DNA from: Trichobilharzia szidati
Lineage: Eukaryota > Platyhelminthes > Trematoda > Strigeidida > Schistosomatidae
Reading direction: 5' to 3'
Length of the DNA: 64,000 bases
NCBI GenBank assembly: GCA_944472155.2
Contig: OX235279.1
Coordinates: 119,590,110 to 119,654,109, forward strand
A program made the translations under genes and the position numbers. The number at the start of each line of letters is the position of its first letter. Position 1 is the stretch's first letter. Below are positions 11,681 through 23,600 of the stretch, piece by piece. The notes under the pieces were generated by a model that saw only the letters and a program-made list of their open reading frames with translations, did not search any database and had not been told where the DNA came from.

Positions 11681-11684
11681 GGTC

Positions 11685-13095
11685 TTTCATAATCGTATGC
11701 ATATTGGCTCACATCACATGTGTGAGTGAAGCTATTGAGAGGGTCAAGTGTCGATCTATACTCATTATGTTGATGAGGTTTAACATAGATCGTGTGAGAG
11801 TTTGGACGGGAATATTCATTAATATGGTGCCTATATGAGTCCCGTTTAGTGCTCCATATATCATGATGATCCATTCTACGTTGCATTCCCGAGTTATGTG
11901 CGTTGCTAGGCGTATTACTCCTAGTTCAGGAAGGGTTATTCTTACTCACATGATGGATGACGTTTTTGGGAATATGATTTTTTACCCATGCATTGTCATT
12001 TTTTAGACTGACATGTTGCTTATTAGACTTATTGAGAGGGAGGTATGTCGAAGTCTGGAGTGGGACTCTAGGCTTTGTGGTCTTTATTGCAGTTTCTACT
12101 GCGGGACTCTCGGGCTTGCATCCAGATTGGGTGTGGTCTGCCAGTGGTTTCTCGTCAGCCATAGTTTGTGAGTCAGTATCAACCTCATGTATGTCAGCAG
12201 GTTTTCCAGATATGCTCTCATGTACTTCAAGATTGCACCCAGTGACACTGCTCTTGCTGAGTTTCGAGTCGCTTTTACTTGCCGATTTTTTTCCCAACAC
12301 TATACAGGTGACTTGCTGTGCTTCAGTGTCCATCGACACTTTAGCACTGATACCAGGTGCATTTCTCGGCGTATTCAACTTTGTATCGAAGGAGTCCTTG
12401 GTTGCTTGCCTTTGGTTAGTTGTTTTATCCGAGACTACTTTAATAGTCTTGAATTTAGTGGCAGTAGCCAGAAGATCTTCGGTCTTCTTAAATCGTTCAG
12501 CTACTATGTCGAACCTAAAGAGTATGGGAAATGGGTGCTTTAGGTCTTTTTTACTTAGGCGAATACACTGACAAGGTGCACTCAAGAGATTTGCAGCCTT
12601 CAACAATGAGTGCTGGACCGACTTTATGGGCTCGCTATCTGGTACATTATACACTATAGCGTTTTGTTTCGAAGCCAGCCTTTTAACGACTTCTCTGGAT
12701 AGAAAGTCAATGGCGTTTTCTAACTCCTTCGCATTTTCTGAGTCAGTAGGCGTCATTCTAGAGGTCACATTAAAAAGCTTTAGGATTGTAGGATCCTGCA
12801 GTTCCTTTTTCATACATGAGATAGTTTCGGGTATACATTCTAATGAACTTAACTTCGTTTATAATTCATCTATCTGTAGCTGCATCTCTTTAATAATGCG
12901 TGTTAAGTAAGAGAGCTCTACCTTTTCAGACAGAGCATCTTCCACCTGTCTTACAGGTGTCAGAGTTACGTTCGAGTCTTTTATGTTGGGTGAACTACTA
13001 ATAATAAGGGGTGGTAATGTGTTATTAGACGAGCTGGTGCTATTTTCTAAATTACTGGTGTTCACACGAACACTTTTTTTAGAATTTCGGCCCAT
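11685..13095 (-). pseudogene. CR1-like ORF1, 5' part
   Basis: Three open stretches in one frame (13095-12859, 12813-11926, 11886 down to the LTR) are separated only by in-frame stops at 12859 and 11926, so this is a single ORF with nonsense mutations. The N-terminus is Ser/Asn-rich and basic, followed by a short probable coiled coil (near 12860-12930) and a conserved block containing AIVYNVPDS, QCIRLSKK and FKTIKV that resembles ORF1 proteins of CR1-type elements, which bind the element RNA. The frame continues directly into the LTR insertion at 11684. The remaining C-terminal piece lies beyond the Gypsy element. Confidence 0.75.
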
Positions 13096-13687
13096 CGTTA
13101 TTAAAGATCAATGAACAGTAAGCAATAAATGAATATAAACGAAAACACGTGCAAGAGCGTCACCTGGTTCGAACGTACCGGGCCTAGGAGGAATTAGTTT
13201 CCTACCAGTCAGGTCCAAGACGCTGGCTGTAGTCTTGCTTCTCAGTTTGTGCAAACACGTGAGGGATTGATTCTCAAGGGTCAGTCCTTGCTAAAATTGC
13301 GGGCAACACTTCCCTTCCTGGCCATAGGCAATGTGATACCAACACCGTTTCGCATGCTTACATATTCGTGGGTTAGATCTTAGGCAACCTCATGAGTTGC
13401 GACGTTGAGATGATTTTCGTCCGTGAGTGGGGAAAATGCTGGCACTGCATCACCCACTATAACGCTTAACAGTTGCACAGTTACGTTGTTTCAGAGTCAT
13501 TACTCAGAGACCGTCTACCGTTCGTGCAAATTTCAATGATTGGCCGCGGTGATGTTTCCAGAATTCTATCAGTTGAAGCAGCTAAATCGTCGATGACGAC
13601 TCCATGGAGTGTCACGGGCATATTCTGCACCGGCCATGGCAATATATACATATATTTACAGATCTCTAAAGAGTCCCTTGTCAAAAA
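13096..13687 (-). other. probable 5' untranslated region of the CR1-like element
   Basis: There is no ORF of note. The stretch is richer in G and C than typical host DNA here and sits directly upstream of ORF1, which suggests the 5' leader of the CR1-like element. It ends somewhere before the truncated RTE copy that starts near 13688. The exact boundary is not visible. Confidence 0.5.
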
Positions 13688-15023
13688 AGCGGAACCAGAG
13701 ACGACAGCAGATATGCTTACTCCATTATTACAAAAGGTCTGGAAGGAGGGAAATGTGCCTACTGACTGGAGGAAAAGTTATCTCGTGAAAGTACCGAAGA
13801 AGGGCGAGTTAGTACTCTACAAGAACTGGCGAGGAATCATGCTCCTGTCGACGCCAAGTAAAATCCTGAGTCGCATCATCCTGGAGAGAATCAAGGACGC
13901 ACTGGATACAGAACTCCGACCAGAACAAGCTGGATTCAGGAAAGGCAAATCATGTTCTGACCAAATTGCAACTCCACGCATCATCATCGAACAAAGCATG
14001 TAATGGCAATCAAACCTGTTCCTCAACTTTATAGACTTTGAGAAGGCCTTTGACAGCGTTGACCGCGAAGTAATTTGGAAACTACTCGAGTACTACGGCG
14101 TACCCCAAATATTCACCAACCTTATTCAACAGCTGTACGACAACGGCACATGTCAAGTGATCCACAACGGAAAACTCAGCAAGGCGTTTGGAGTAAACAC
14201 AGGAGTTAGACAAGGGTGCTTATTATCACCAATGATATTCCTAATTGTGGTGGACTGGATTATGCGTCAGACAGTGGGAAACGAGAAGACAGGGATATCC
14301 TGGACCGAGGTGAAGAACCTAGAAGACCTGGATTTCGCGGATGATTTATGTTTGATGTCACACAAAATCGAGGACTTACAAGCAAAATCCGACAAACTGG
14401 TCGAAGAAGCAGCAAAGACAGGACTCCAGGTGAACATAGACAAGACGGAGGTTATGAAAATAACCAACCAACAACAACAACAGCAGCAACATCCAACGCC
14501 AATCACCATCAACGGCAGGGATTTGAAAGAGGTTACTTCTTTCACTTATTTAGGGAGCATTGTCTCAACCACAGGAGGAACGGACGAGGATGTCAAATCG
14601 AGAATCGGGAAGGCGAGAAACACATTCATCAACCTGAAACCAATCTGGAAATCTTCGTCACTCAGCACCAACAACAAAATTCGAATTTTCAATACAAACG
14701 TCAAGTCAGTTTTGCTATACGGATCAGAAACTTGGCGGGTCACCAAGAATATTTCCAACAGCCTGTTGCAGACCTTTATCAACAGCTGTCTTCGCTCCAT
14801 ACTGAAGATCAGATGGCCGGAAAGAATCACAAACAAGAAACTATGGGAACAAGCGAAACAGGAATCAATCGCCCAACAAATATGCAGGAGAAAGTGGAGA
14901 TGGATTGGACACTCACTGAGGAGGCCGTTGGGTGACATCGCGCGTCAGGCCATAGCTCGAGTGGAACGCGAAAGGGAAGCGGCGAGTGGGACGTCCAAGG
15001 GTGACATGGAGGAGATCGTGTGA
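13688..15023 (+). pseudogene. RTE reverse transcriptase fragment with nonsense mutation
   Basis: The fragment encodes the RT fingers-to-thumb region, with [38 protein letters not shown] and the catalytic FADD box, then the C-terminal region ending in [18 protein letters not shown] at 14001-14003 replaces the GAA codon of the other copy, so the frame is cut before the first catalytic Asp. Near the end the frame is lost at the same place as in the full-length copy, giving a stop at 15021-15023. Confidence 0.92.
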
Positions 15024-15159
15024 AGAGGAACTGAAACAATATGGATTAACATGGATGCAAGTGAAAAGTACAGCAGAAGACAGAAGCAACTGGAGACGTG
15101 TAGTTGAGGCCCTATGTTCCACTAGGAACCCAAGGGAACAATAATAATAATAATAATAA
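13688..15159 (+). mobile_element. RTE-clade non-LTR element, 5'-truncated copy
   Basis: This segment aligns along its whole length with 44370-45832, the 3' half of the full-length RTE copy. It begins within the RT region and ends in an (AAT)n tail at 15142-15159, the normal 3' end of this family. Truncation at the 5' end is the usual outcome of incomplete reverse transcription. I see no clear target-site duplication. Confidence 0.93.
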
Positions 15160-18100
15160 CTTCTCTCATTCTTGAAAGAATATTTACGGCCGAATGGTCA
15201 CCTAATTCGACACTGTGGAAGAGTCCATCAAGTCACCCTAATCCTTCACCTAAAAAGCAATGACGCTTAGGTTTATAACCCTACTTAACAGTATGAATTT
15301 GCAAGAAAAGTACCTGGTAAATTGGCAGAATACTGTTTTCGCCCTCTCCAGGTTCAAAAAAGTAGACATGGTTTGATTTGGAGTGACATTTCATAGCATT
15401 CCCTACATCTAAGTGGTTCCTGAAGGTCAACTTTTGGAAGACCTTGACTTAGATGTACATACAAGACCTGATTTCTTAGTAACTTGTAAAGACTCATCTC
15501 TATTTTCTTCTCTTGTTGTAAATTTTTTAGGGAATAAGTACGCAGATGCATTTGTCCATTTTGTACTGTAGTCCTATTGTAGTTTTTCATTGAAAGTCAC
15601 GGAATTACGCAATAACTATGCGATGTTGCGATGTGTCAGTCCAATATCCTGATTACAAGCTAGTATAAACCAGTGATTTCTTTGAGCTCGCTTCTTGATT
15701 GTAAGGTAGAGGTTCCAGTCAGTGTAATCACCTCAATCTGATCGCTCTAACATTGTCTAAAAGTTAAACTGGCTTGTGTGCAAATTTAGAAAAGGCTTTA
15801 GAGTAGGTTTAGTTGGCTAAGGGACTTCCGGGATAAAATGAAAAATAGGGATGTGTTAGAGCCAGTATCTCATATCCCATCAGTGTATTCGCCTATATCG
15901 TTTTGATGGGCATTTTCTCACCAGTCAGTGATTTTTCCAGCACTATTTCGTGACGAATTTCCGCTAAGTGGTGTTATTTGTTAGACTTTCTATGTCTGTC
16001 AGGCTGGTTATTGCTTGGAGAAAGTGTTCGACGGAAAATGCGTTTCTGAAAAGAAAGGAAACACCACTCTTCACAAGAACCCTGTCATGTGCCAATGCAT
16101 TCTGCAATCAGAGGAGTAAATATCACAAGCCGTTTACACTTCGCTCCTTAAAGAATATTTAGAACCTAACTAATAAAAACCTTAGAGTGCTCTCGGGTTG
16201 AACCGCTTACACGAAGACCAGGCTGATTTAACGATTTATTTAGAAAATATTTCGGAGATCAACAGTTTAAAGTATGAACAAAATACTTGCCTAATAAGCT
16301 AAGACCAAGTGCTTTCGTAGTTTCTTAATGAAGAACTTAGAACAATCATTACGTCGAAGTTATACTGCTTAACAGGAAGCCTTTAAAGAAGGAACCAGAC
16401 AACTTGCGCAAAAATTGATAGCTTATCTCATGCCATTAGAAAGATGGTGACTGATAGTGGATTGCAAGACGAACATTTCATCCTAGTAGTGAGTCCTTTG
16501 CTTTTACGGTCAGTCACCACCCGTCAAATAACTCCAAGTTGTGGTCGAAAATATCATTAAGATATCCTTTCTAGGAATCTAAATGCTAATAAGAACCAGT
16601 CACTTTAGCCATCAGCAATGTACAGCAAGAAATTCGGTGGCTTTAATAAATGAGTGAAACACTGTTCACAACACCGGTAGGTATTCATTCGCTGAACAAA
16701 AATTCAGTAATTACTAAACACAGTATTTTGTGTTTACCAAACATTCTGTCGGCTCTATGTCAGTAGAAAAGTTCATACATTTATTGAGTTATTCTGTGAG
16801 TTTGTTAGTGGTAGTCAGGTGATTACCTATCGAATCGCTGGAATACTCCACTGATCAAAGCGTTTGCTAGTGTTATATCCTACTCCAGACATTGAATTAT
16901 ATCATGACCTTAGGATTGCTACGGGAATGCAGAATAACAGCCAACGGAAACTCCACTCCATAGCTTAAGCAAATTTTTTAAAGGAAAATGTAATGCGCTT
17001 CTATTAGATGTTATGATACAGAATTTTCAAGAGATATCCTGGTAAGATGTTTGTTTGAAACTGTCTCCTAGATGGACAACTTAATATTTACTCAGAGTTA
17101 TCGACAGGGATAACATATATTTATCAATCTCTGCGCTTCTTATATTCATTTTAGATGTGACCGATATGGTGGGATACATGGACATTAGTAGTATGCGCAC
17201 TGTCAGTCACAGTGGTGCATAATGCAAGATGAAATGACTAGTGCATAGTGGTCATCTTTTACTTTCCGGAATGCCTTTCTGGCATCAATTTGTACTTAAC
17301 AACGCCTAAATCACTTCAGTGGCATTCCAAGGTTTTATTCCTGATAGTTATAGAGTACATTTAATGTGTCTATTAAATACGGGCAGAAGAGATTTCTTAT
17401 AAAAACAGATAAATAATTCAGTGTGTGTGAGCAGATTAAAATATTAATATGGTGAAAATAAATTAATTAGTCGCTAAGATTTGCCTACACTGAAGTGCGG
17501 ATCCTCAGATTATTCTGCTTGATAGTCACCAAGATCTTTCATTCCCGTTAATTTCTCTCAGTACTGATTAGATCTTAAGAATCCAATTTAATTTTTCGTT
17601 CCCATTTTCGTGAGTGCTACATTGACAACTAAATTAATTCATTTCTGTTATCTGAATATTCGTCAATGGCCTATCTGTTCGTGTAACTACTACTGAAAAT
17701 ATTGAAACTTTTATTACTCATACTAACTGATTCTTATAATTAGTACATATCAATGATGTACTTTTGATGACCAGTTTTTTCCTCTGAATTCGGATTAACT
17801 AATTTTTTAAACACTCTACTTTTTTAAATGCTCAGAGTACACAGAACACGTATTACTTATTCGCGAGGACGTTGGAAAATGTTAATTTTAGTGACTTTGT
17901 AGGCATTTGGGATAGAAGCTGAATTTTACCTCAAATAGGTGGAAACTAAATTTCCATTCAGTTTTAGTCAGTCGTATCTGGTAGTGTTCATGATGCTTCT
18001 CAAGAAAGTATATCATACAGTGTTTTGTTGTTTTGGAATTTGCAATCAGAAATAGTTATCGTTCATTTGATATTTCCTATTTAATTTAGAGTTATCGTAT

Positions 18101-20102
18101 ACTACTCACATCACTATAACACGGGCATTTCTACTTGGCCTGAAATTATCATCCAGTTGTCACTCCTTACAACATAGACATATTATTCTGCATAAAAATG
18201 AAGATGATTTTATATGCTAATCGATTATATATGCTTAGTGGTTATATCAGATAGGTCACCTATCATGTAACGCAGTAAAGCAAGATACTTTTACTTACGC
18301 ATTAGTTGTGCATAGTATAAATTTGTATTCCATTATTGATTCCCTGAGTCAGATATTATATGATAAAGTGTCTGATCGTGTTTAATTATCACAAACTCAT
18401 TTCAACAGATGGACCATTTAAAAATAAAACAATTCAGTGCACAATCATAATTATGGCAGATCATTTCAAAAAACGAAGTAAAATGTATAAATGGACAAAA
18501 AGGGAAGAAAATGGAGGAGAAATACATTCCCCACTCTTACATTAATAAATAAGTACTTGACTCAGAAGTCAGCTAGTTTTAATTTTGATTTGTTAGTTTC
18601 ATCGCCTTCAATATGATTCCTTCTTTCTTCTCATCTGTCATTTTGTTTAGTTAATCTCAGCGCTGATTTGAAAATTGTTTATAATAGTGTTATTGAACTC
18701 TTGGACAATTAATTCTGCATCCGAATTGCTTTGAAGATAAAGTTTTGCATTACCGCTAGATAATTCACTCAATGAATGCTCGAAATGTATAGACATTATC
18801 TTCTGTATAACAAAAATGTATTTTAAGTAAATAGGTTATTATTTTCATGGCACAATAATAATCATAATTAAAAAAGTGGTATTCAACCTTGCGGGAGAAT
18901 TTGTATCAGTGCCTTGAAGTTTTGTTTTGACAACTTGAGGATACAATTCTGTATCATATTTTTAGGAATTCATTCTAAGCTTCTGCTAAGTAGTAAGAAT
19001 GTATACTTTACCTTTTTGTCCATCGGCGATTTTAAAAGAGAAAATCCAAACTCCAAAATAAATGTAGTTTTAGTGGGGTAACTGTATTTGCGTGTTAGTC
19101 CCTCAGTGTACTGTGAGAAGACCTGTGGTACCATTTAGCTGCCTGGACCAAAGTAGCTGGGAAGGGTTCGAATTTTTAATCTGGGAGATAATTTGGATGA
19201 TGTTTTGTTAACTAGATAAAATACAGGTGAGAAGTTTTGGGATTAGATCTTGGACAATGACACCAAGGGAAAACTGCTCCACCCATATTCCTGACTGCAA
19301 TCTCTCGATATCAGCAAAAGCAAAAATTAAGAGACTTCTTCAAAGTAAAAGCATCACTTAGTGAAATGCCAATTTATGCTTTTTTTCTATTTACTTCACT
19401 GATGAATACTGATAACATAATTTCTGTTTGCCGTAGAATTGGAAAGAAATTATAAACTTAGTCAATTATACTCTCAGATGAATCGAGACCCAGATATGAG
19501 CACATCTATTATAGATGAGGGTTTTCTGGAATACAATAGGGTTATAGTTACCCGTGTTCAGGAATTTTAGTCTAGGAGTGAATAAAAACATTCCTCAAAT
19601 AATTGTCCATTGTGTTTGGATTTGAGTAAGCTAAAGTTGGAACAAGGCCATGTATATTAATTTGTGAATCTTTTAAAGGCTATGAGAATGGCAATGTTGA
19701 TGACTCAAATTGGTGATGAGTACAGGGAAATAACACAACTCAGAAAACTGAACAGAATAACTGGAAATCTATTACAGTAGCCAACAGCTGTTAACATTAT
19801 GGCTAAATATTGATCGTGTGCATTCGTAATCTACTGCCCAAATAATTGGTCTTAAAAGAAACTGGAGATAAGATTTCGCAGCTCGGTTCCAACTACTTGT
19901 GGCAAGTTTGTTATCCAGTGTGATAACAAGAATAACAGTTGAACTAAACCAAATTGTTTTAGAGATATTCAGAATGTACCTAATGTTGCACTATATAATT
20001 TCAGATGAAGGACTAAATAAAGGCATTGGCAACGGTGCTATTCTGGTTCTTATTTTGCCATATTTTATGGTTTTAGATTGAGAACATACTTTGATAAATA
20101 CA
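15160..20102. other. gene-poor stretch downstream of the ESRP-like gene
   Basis: About 4.9 kb without a recognisable gene, consisting of AT-rich host-like sequence with only short ORFs. It must contain the 3' untranslated region of the ESRP-like gene at its right end, but I could not fix a polyadenylation site. A GGGTTCGAATTT sequence near 19160 resembles a pol III B box and may belong to a decayed SINE. Nothing else could be assigned. Confidence 0.6.
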
Positions 20103-20620
20103 CTACTTTGTTTTTAAAAACAACTGTGCTAAGATTTTGCCTAAAACCATGAATCCTGTAATTCCCGATAACAGCATTTTTATAGTAAGAATGAAACTTA
20201 CCAAATTCTTAATTTTCTCCTCTAACCAGTTAGTGAAATCACTAATCGACATATCTTTCGGTAAACCTTTAATATTAACAGTTAACACTTTATTCTCTGT
20301 CTTTGAAGGCATAACATCGTTTGGTTTGTACATATGAATATCGGGTATATTCATCAATTCAACGCCTTCTATCGAGTCGTTCGACCATGAATTGGTCCAA
20401 TTAGAACTGGATTTTGATTCAGGCAAACTTTTACTATTACTAGAATTGTTGTTAATATCATTACTGCCTGTTGAATATGAGATCTGAGATGAAAGCATCC
20501 CAGCTGATTCAAAGTTCAGTGAGTTATTTGTGTAGATGTTAGGAATTGTTGTTTGGTAAAATAAATTTGGTATATGAAATCCCAATATATTTGATAATGA
20601 AGGTGTACACTGTACCAATG
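20103..20620 (-). CDS. ESRP: ESRP-like exon 11: C-terminus with RRM4-like strand (residues 1200-1371)
   Basis: The acceptor is TTATTTCAG. About 110 Ser/Asn-rich residues lead to [19 protein letters not shown], which resembles the C-terminal RRM-like motif of ESRP. The open frame then ends in a hydrophobic tail and a TAG at 20103. Alternatively a 46-nt intron (20156-20201, GTAAGT to TTACAG) removes that tail and gives a stop at 20141. I consider that alternative plausible because a hydrophobic tail is odd in this family. Confidence 0.8.
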
Positions 20621-23600
20621 CTGAAATAAGACAGAAACAAACATATATAAGGCACTACTAAAGATGACATCTAGAAAGACTTTGAAATATGTCTCCAAGG
20701 TATGTCAAAATGAATACATTTATGTATAGCCATATCAGAGATAAAAAACCAAGTGCAAATTAGGTTCTCGAGCCAAGAATCTCCCGTTGTACTAGCTACG
20801 AGCCATATCTGATGTGTAGGAACTTGCATACTGTCTGATTTTTAGGCAGAAAATAGTAAATGCAGCAGGTTGACAATAAAATTTACGTAACCGAATCATT
20901 CAAAATACATAAGGTTACGTGTGAACCAGAGTCTGGACACAAATTCCCAATGTTCTAGTAACCTGTCTAATACTATAAGCCGCGTAGTGCAATTCAAAAT
21001 TTTGAATTACTCATTATGAAACAGACCACGTCAACTGGAGACAGAAATAAACACGGAGAATTCCTGTCTATGGGTTGTATACTAGTACATGAGTACGCCT
21101 GGTATGGTCTCGGAATCTGTCTTTTTTGTGACAGAAGAAAAACGATTACTTTCTTTCCTATCATGGCTCAAATTTAAGCATTTCGAAGAGAAGATCGATT
21201 TCAGTCTTATAGCAGTTTCCAATTTAAATAACTACATGCTGAGGATTTGTACAATTTAAGTTTGTCACTTGACTATACTACTATACTAATTTAGTTATTC
21301 GGTTTAAGGTAAGCCAAAGAGAATATCATAATTTGTTTCAGAATTGATACAGTTAGTAGAAGGAAGCCTATGCATACCTGCTGATATGCACCATCTAAAG
21401 CCTTATATGTCATTAATGAGTGAACCAGTCGACATTGTTGATAACAGATAAAAAAACTAAATGTTTCATAAAAGCATCAGTCTAAACAATGACTTAATCA
21501 TCTGAATCACACATCCACACTCGGTGGGGGTCAATGTGTTACTAAATATGCCACCATGCGGTTTTCATGTTTCTATACTTCATTCAATGTTCGTCTCATG
21601 CTAATCAGAAACATCTATTTCCCAATTGTTTAGCTGATTGGTTCTACCGAAATCTGATGAATTTGCTCAACCCTGCTTGATTAACATTTACCCTTTGTTT
21701 CGGTCTCTTGCTAAGTTGACGTGACAAGTGTACAAATGACAGACTACGTGATTGTGGCCACGAAATGAATGGGAAAAGTGTTAACCCATTTAACTAGTAA
21801 GTTTAAAAAGAAACGACGCTTGAGTAAGTAACAGTCAGTTAGACAACACCTGGAATCTGACAGTAAGATATTCTTGGGTTGGCAGACTAATCTAAATCAT
21901 CTTATTAGTTCAGCACTGTCAATAAAAAACCACCCACCTACCATTGGTTATGTTATCGATGAAAGGCGTCGGTAGAGAAAATGTATTATTTGAACCAGTC
22001 AGGTTATTGGATGAATTAGGTAAAGGTGGAGGTGGTACGTTGAAATTGTTTAACTCTCTGATATTTAAATATGGCGTCCAATTGATATCTGGACTACGAA
22101 TTCGTAATAGATTCGATCGTGTAATACCAAATCCTGTCTGTGATGTGAGTGGCACTGTTTGCGGAATACAGTCGTAAACTCCGTGAATAGCTGTTGACTC
22201 ATCTAGAGTGTGCAGTGGAGCAAATGCCAATGGATTGATTAAACTTGATGATGTTGATGAAGTCAGATTGGACAGAGATCCTCCAACTGCTGAATTTCTT
22301 GACATATTAGAAATCAGTTGACTCAAGTCTTCTACTGTACATTGAATCACATCAACACGTGTAGTTATCGGTATGGGCAGACCATATTTAATGAAGACAC
22401 TTCTATGTTTCTGTTCACAAACATTTTGAGCTGATAACTCAGACACGAATTGGATCATAGCCTCTCCAATCGGTTGGCCCTAAAAAATGTACAGGTTTTT
22501 TTTTATGCGGTAAAACATTATTCAGCTGTATTTTGAAACTCAATAATGAGTTGCAAGATGCAGTCTAGTCAAAGTAAGGACTAGTTATACATTTCGAAAG
22601 AGCTGATAAAATTTACAGTCGTGTTGCAATACACATTTTAAGTTCAGGTACAGTCATTAAAACTTAAACTGAGTTGCAGGAAGGTCTACCCCAATTACTT
22701 TGTATAGACTCAAGCATACACCTATTTCACGAATATATTTTCACTAAACCAGTGCGATACCGCAAAGCTATTCTTGCTAAGGAAAGCAAACAATGCAATT
22801 TTCTTGCATAAATTACACGAATCCAATTGGAAGAGATGAACATCGCCCGTATATTTAACGGAATTCGAACATGATGAAAGTGGATATGCTTACTTAACAT
22901 GTGTATCTTTCTAGCACAGTTAACTATTTGTTATTTTTCTCTTTTTAGTTTGGTAGAGTCTCTGACATTTAGTAATTTCAGACTTGTATTACTAGATTGT
23001 TTACTTCGCTTCATTACTAGTTGAGATGTTTTCTGGATCAAGGGGAATGAAAGAAAGACAACCCAGAAACTAAACGCATAGAGGTAGGCGACACAGTTCT
23101 TATCATTCAGAGGGAATAATTGCTGTCAAGTAACAAAACTTCTTTCCAAGCCAGTTGATGAAGTAAACCTTCTGTTTCACTACAACAAAACTGCATGGTA
23201 AAATCTTGAATAGGTGAATATACCCGGTTTAAAGAAAGACAATGCGTAGACTCCGATCTTTCTCTTGAAATGCCTCCATGTAGCCACGTGTTCATAGTCT
23301 CCGCCAGGTAAGTTTATTCACTGCCTTCACGTGGTGGGGGTGTAGTGAATGTGGGATGATCTCCACAAGAATGCTCGCTTACCTTCTGGATGACATCCCT
23401 AATTCATTCTATCTCTACTTTCTTTATATATTGTTTTATTTTCGTGTGATGCATTTCTTGGTGCACATAATATACCAACCTTGTGTTTTAAATAAAATAA
23501 ATAATAGGCCTATGTTTATTTTTTAAATCAAATTTATGCGAATCATATTGTGATGACATTCAATAAGAATGATCAGTTTTTAGGTGAAAATAACTGGATT

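Larger units (their letters stand above)
3402..13640 (-). mobile_element. CR1-like non-LTR retrotransposon, decayed and split by a Gypsy insertion
   Basis: Reading on the minus strand, ORF1 begins at 13095, is interrupted at 11684 by the LTR element, resumes at 5962 and stops at 5815. ORF2 (endonuclease plus reverse transcriptase) starts near 5891, overlapping the ORF1 end, and runs into the gap at 3402. The two-ORF layout, the endonuclease motifs and the type of RT place it in the CR1/jockey group, to which the schistosome SR1-type elements belong. The outer boundary near 13640 is set only by base composition and the start of a different repeat. The 3' end is lost in the gap. Confidence 0.85.

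Noticed and set aside
11993..12571. 192-codon plus-strand ORF
   Set aside because: It is the antisense shadow of the CR1-like ORF1.
14348..14935. 195-codon ORF in the RTE copy (also at 45028-45615)
   Set aside because: It overlaps the RT in another frame and recurs in both copies only because the RT does.
19080..19320. tRNA-like or SINE sequence around a GGGTTCGAATTT word
   Set aside because: Only a B-box-like word is visible; no cloverleaf and no second copy that I could align.
23107..23295. 62-codon minus-strand ORF in intron 9 as an extra exon
   Set aside because: Exons 9 and 10 join in phase in the middle of RRM3, and an insertion here would break the domain.
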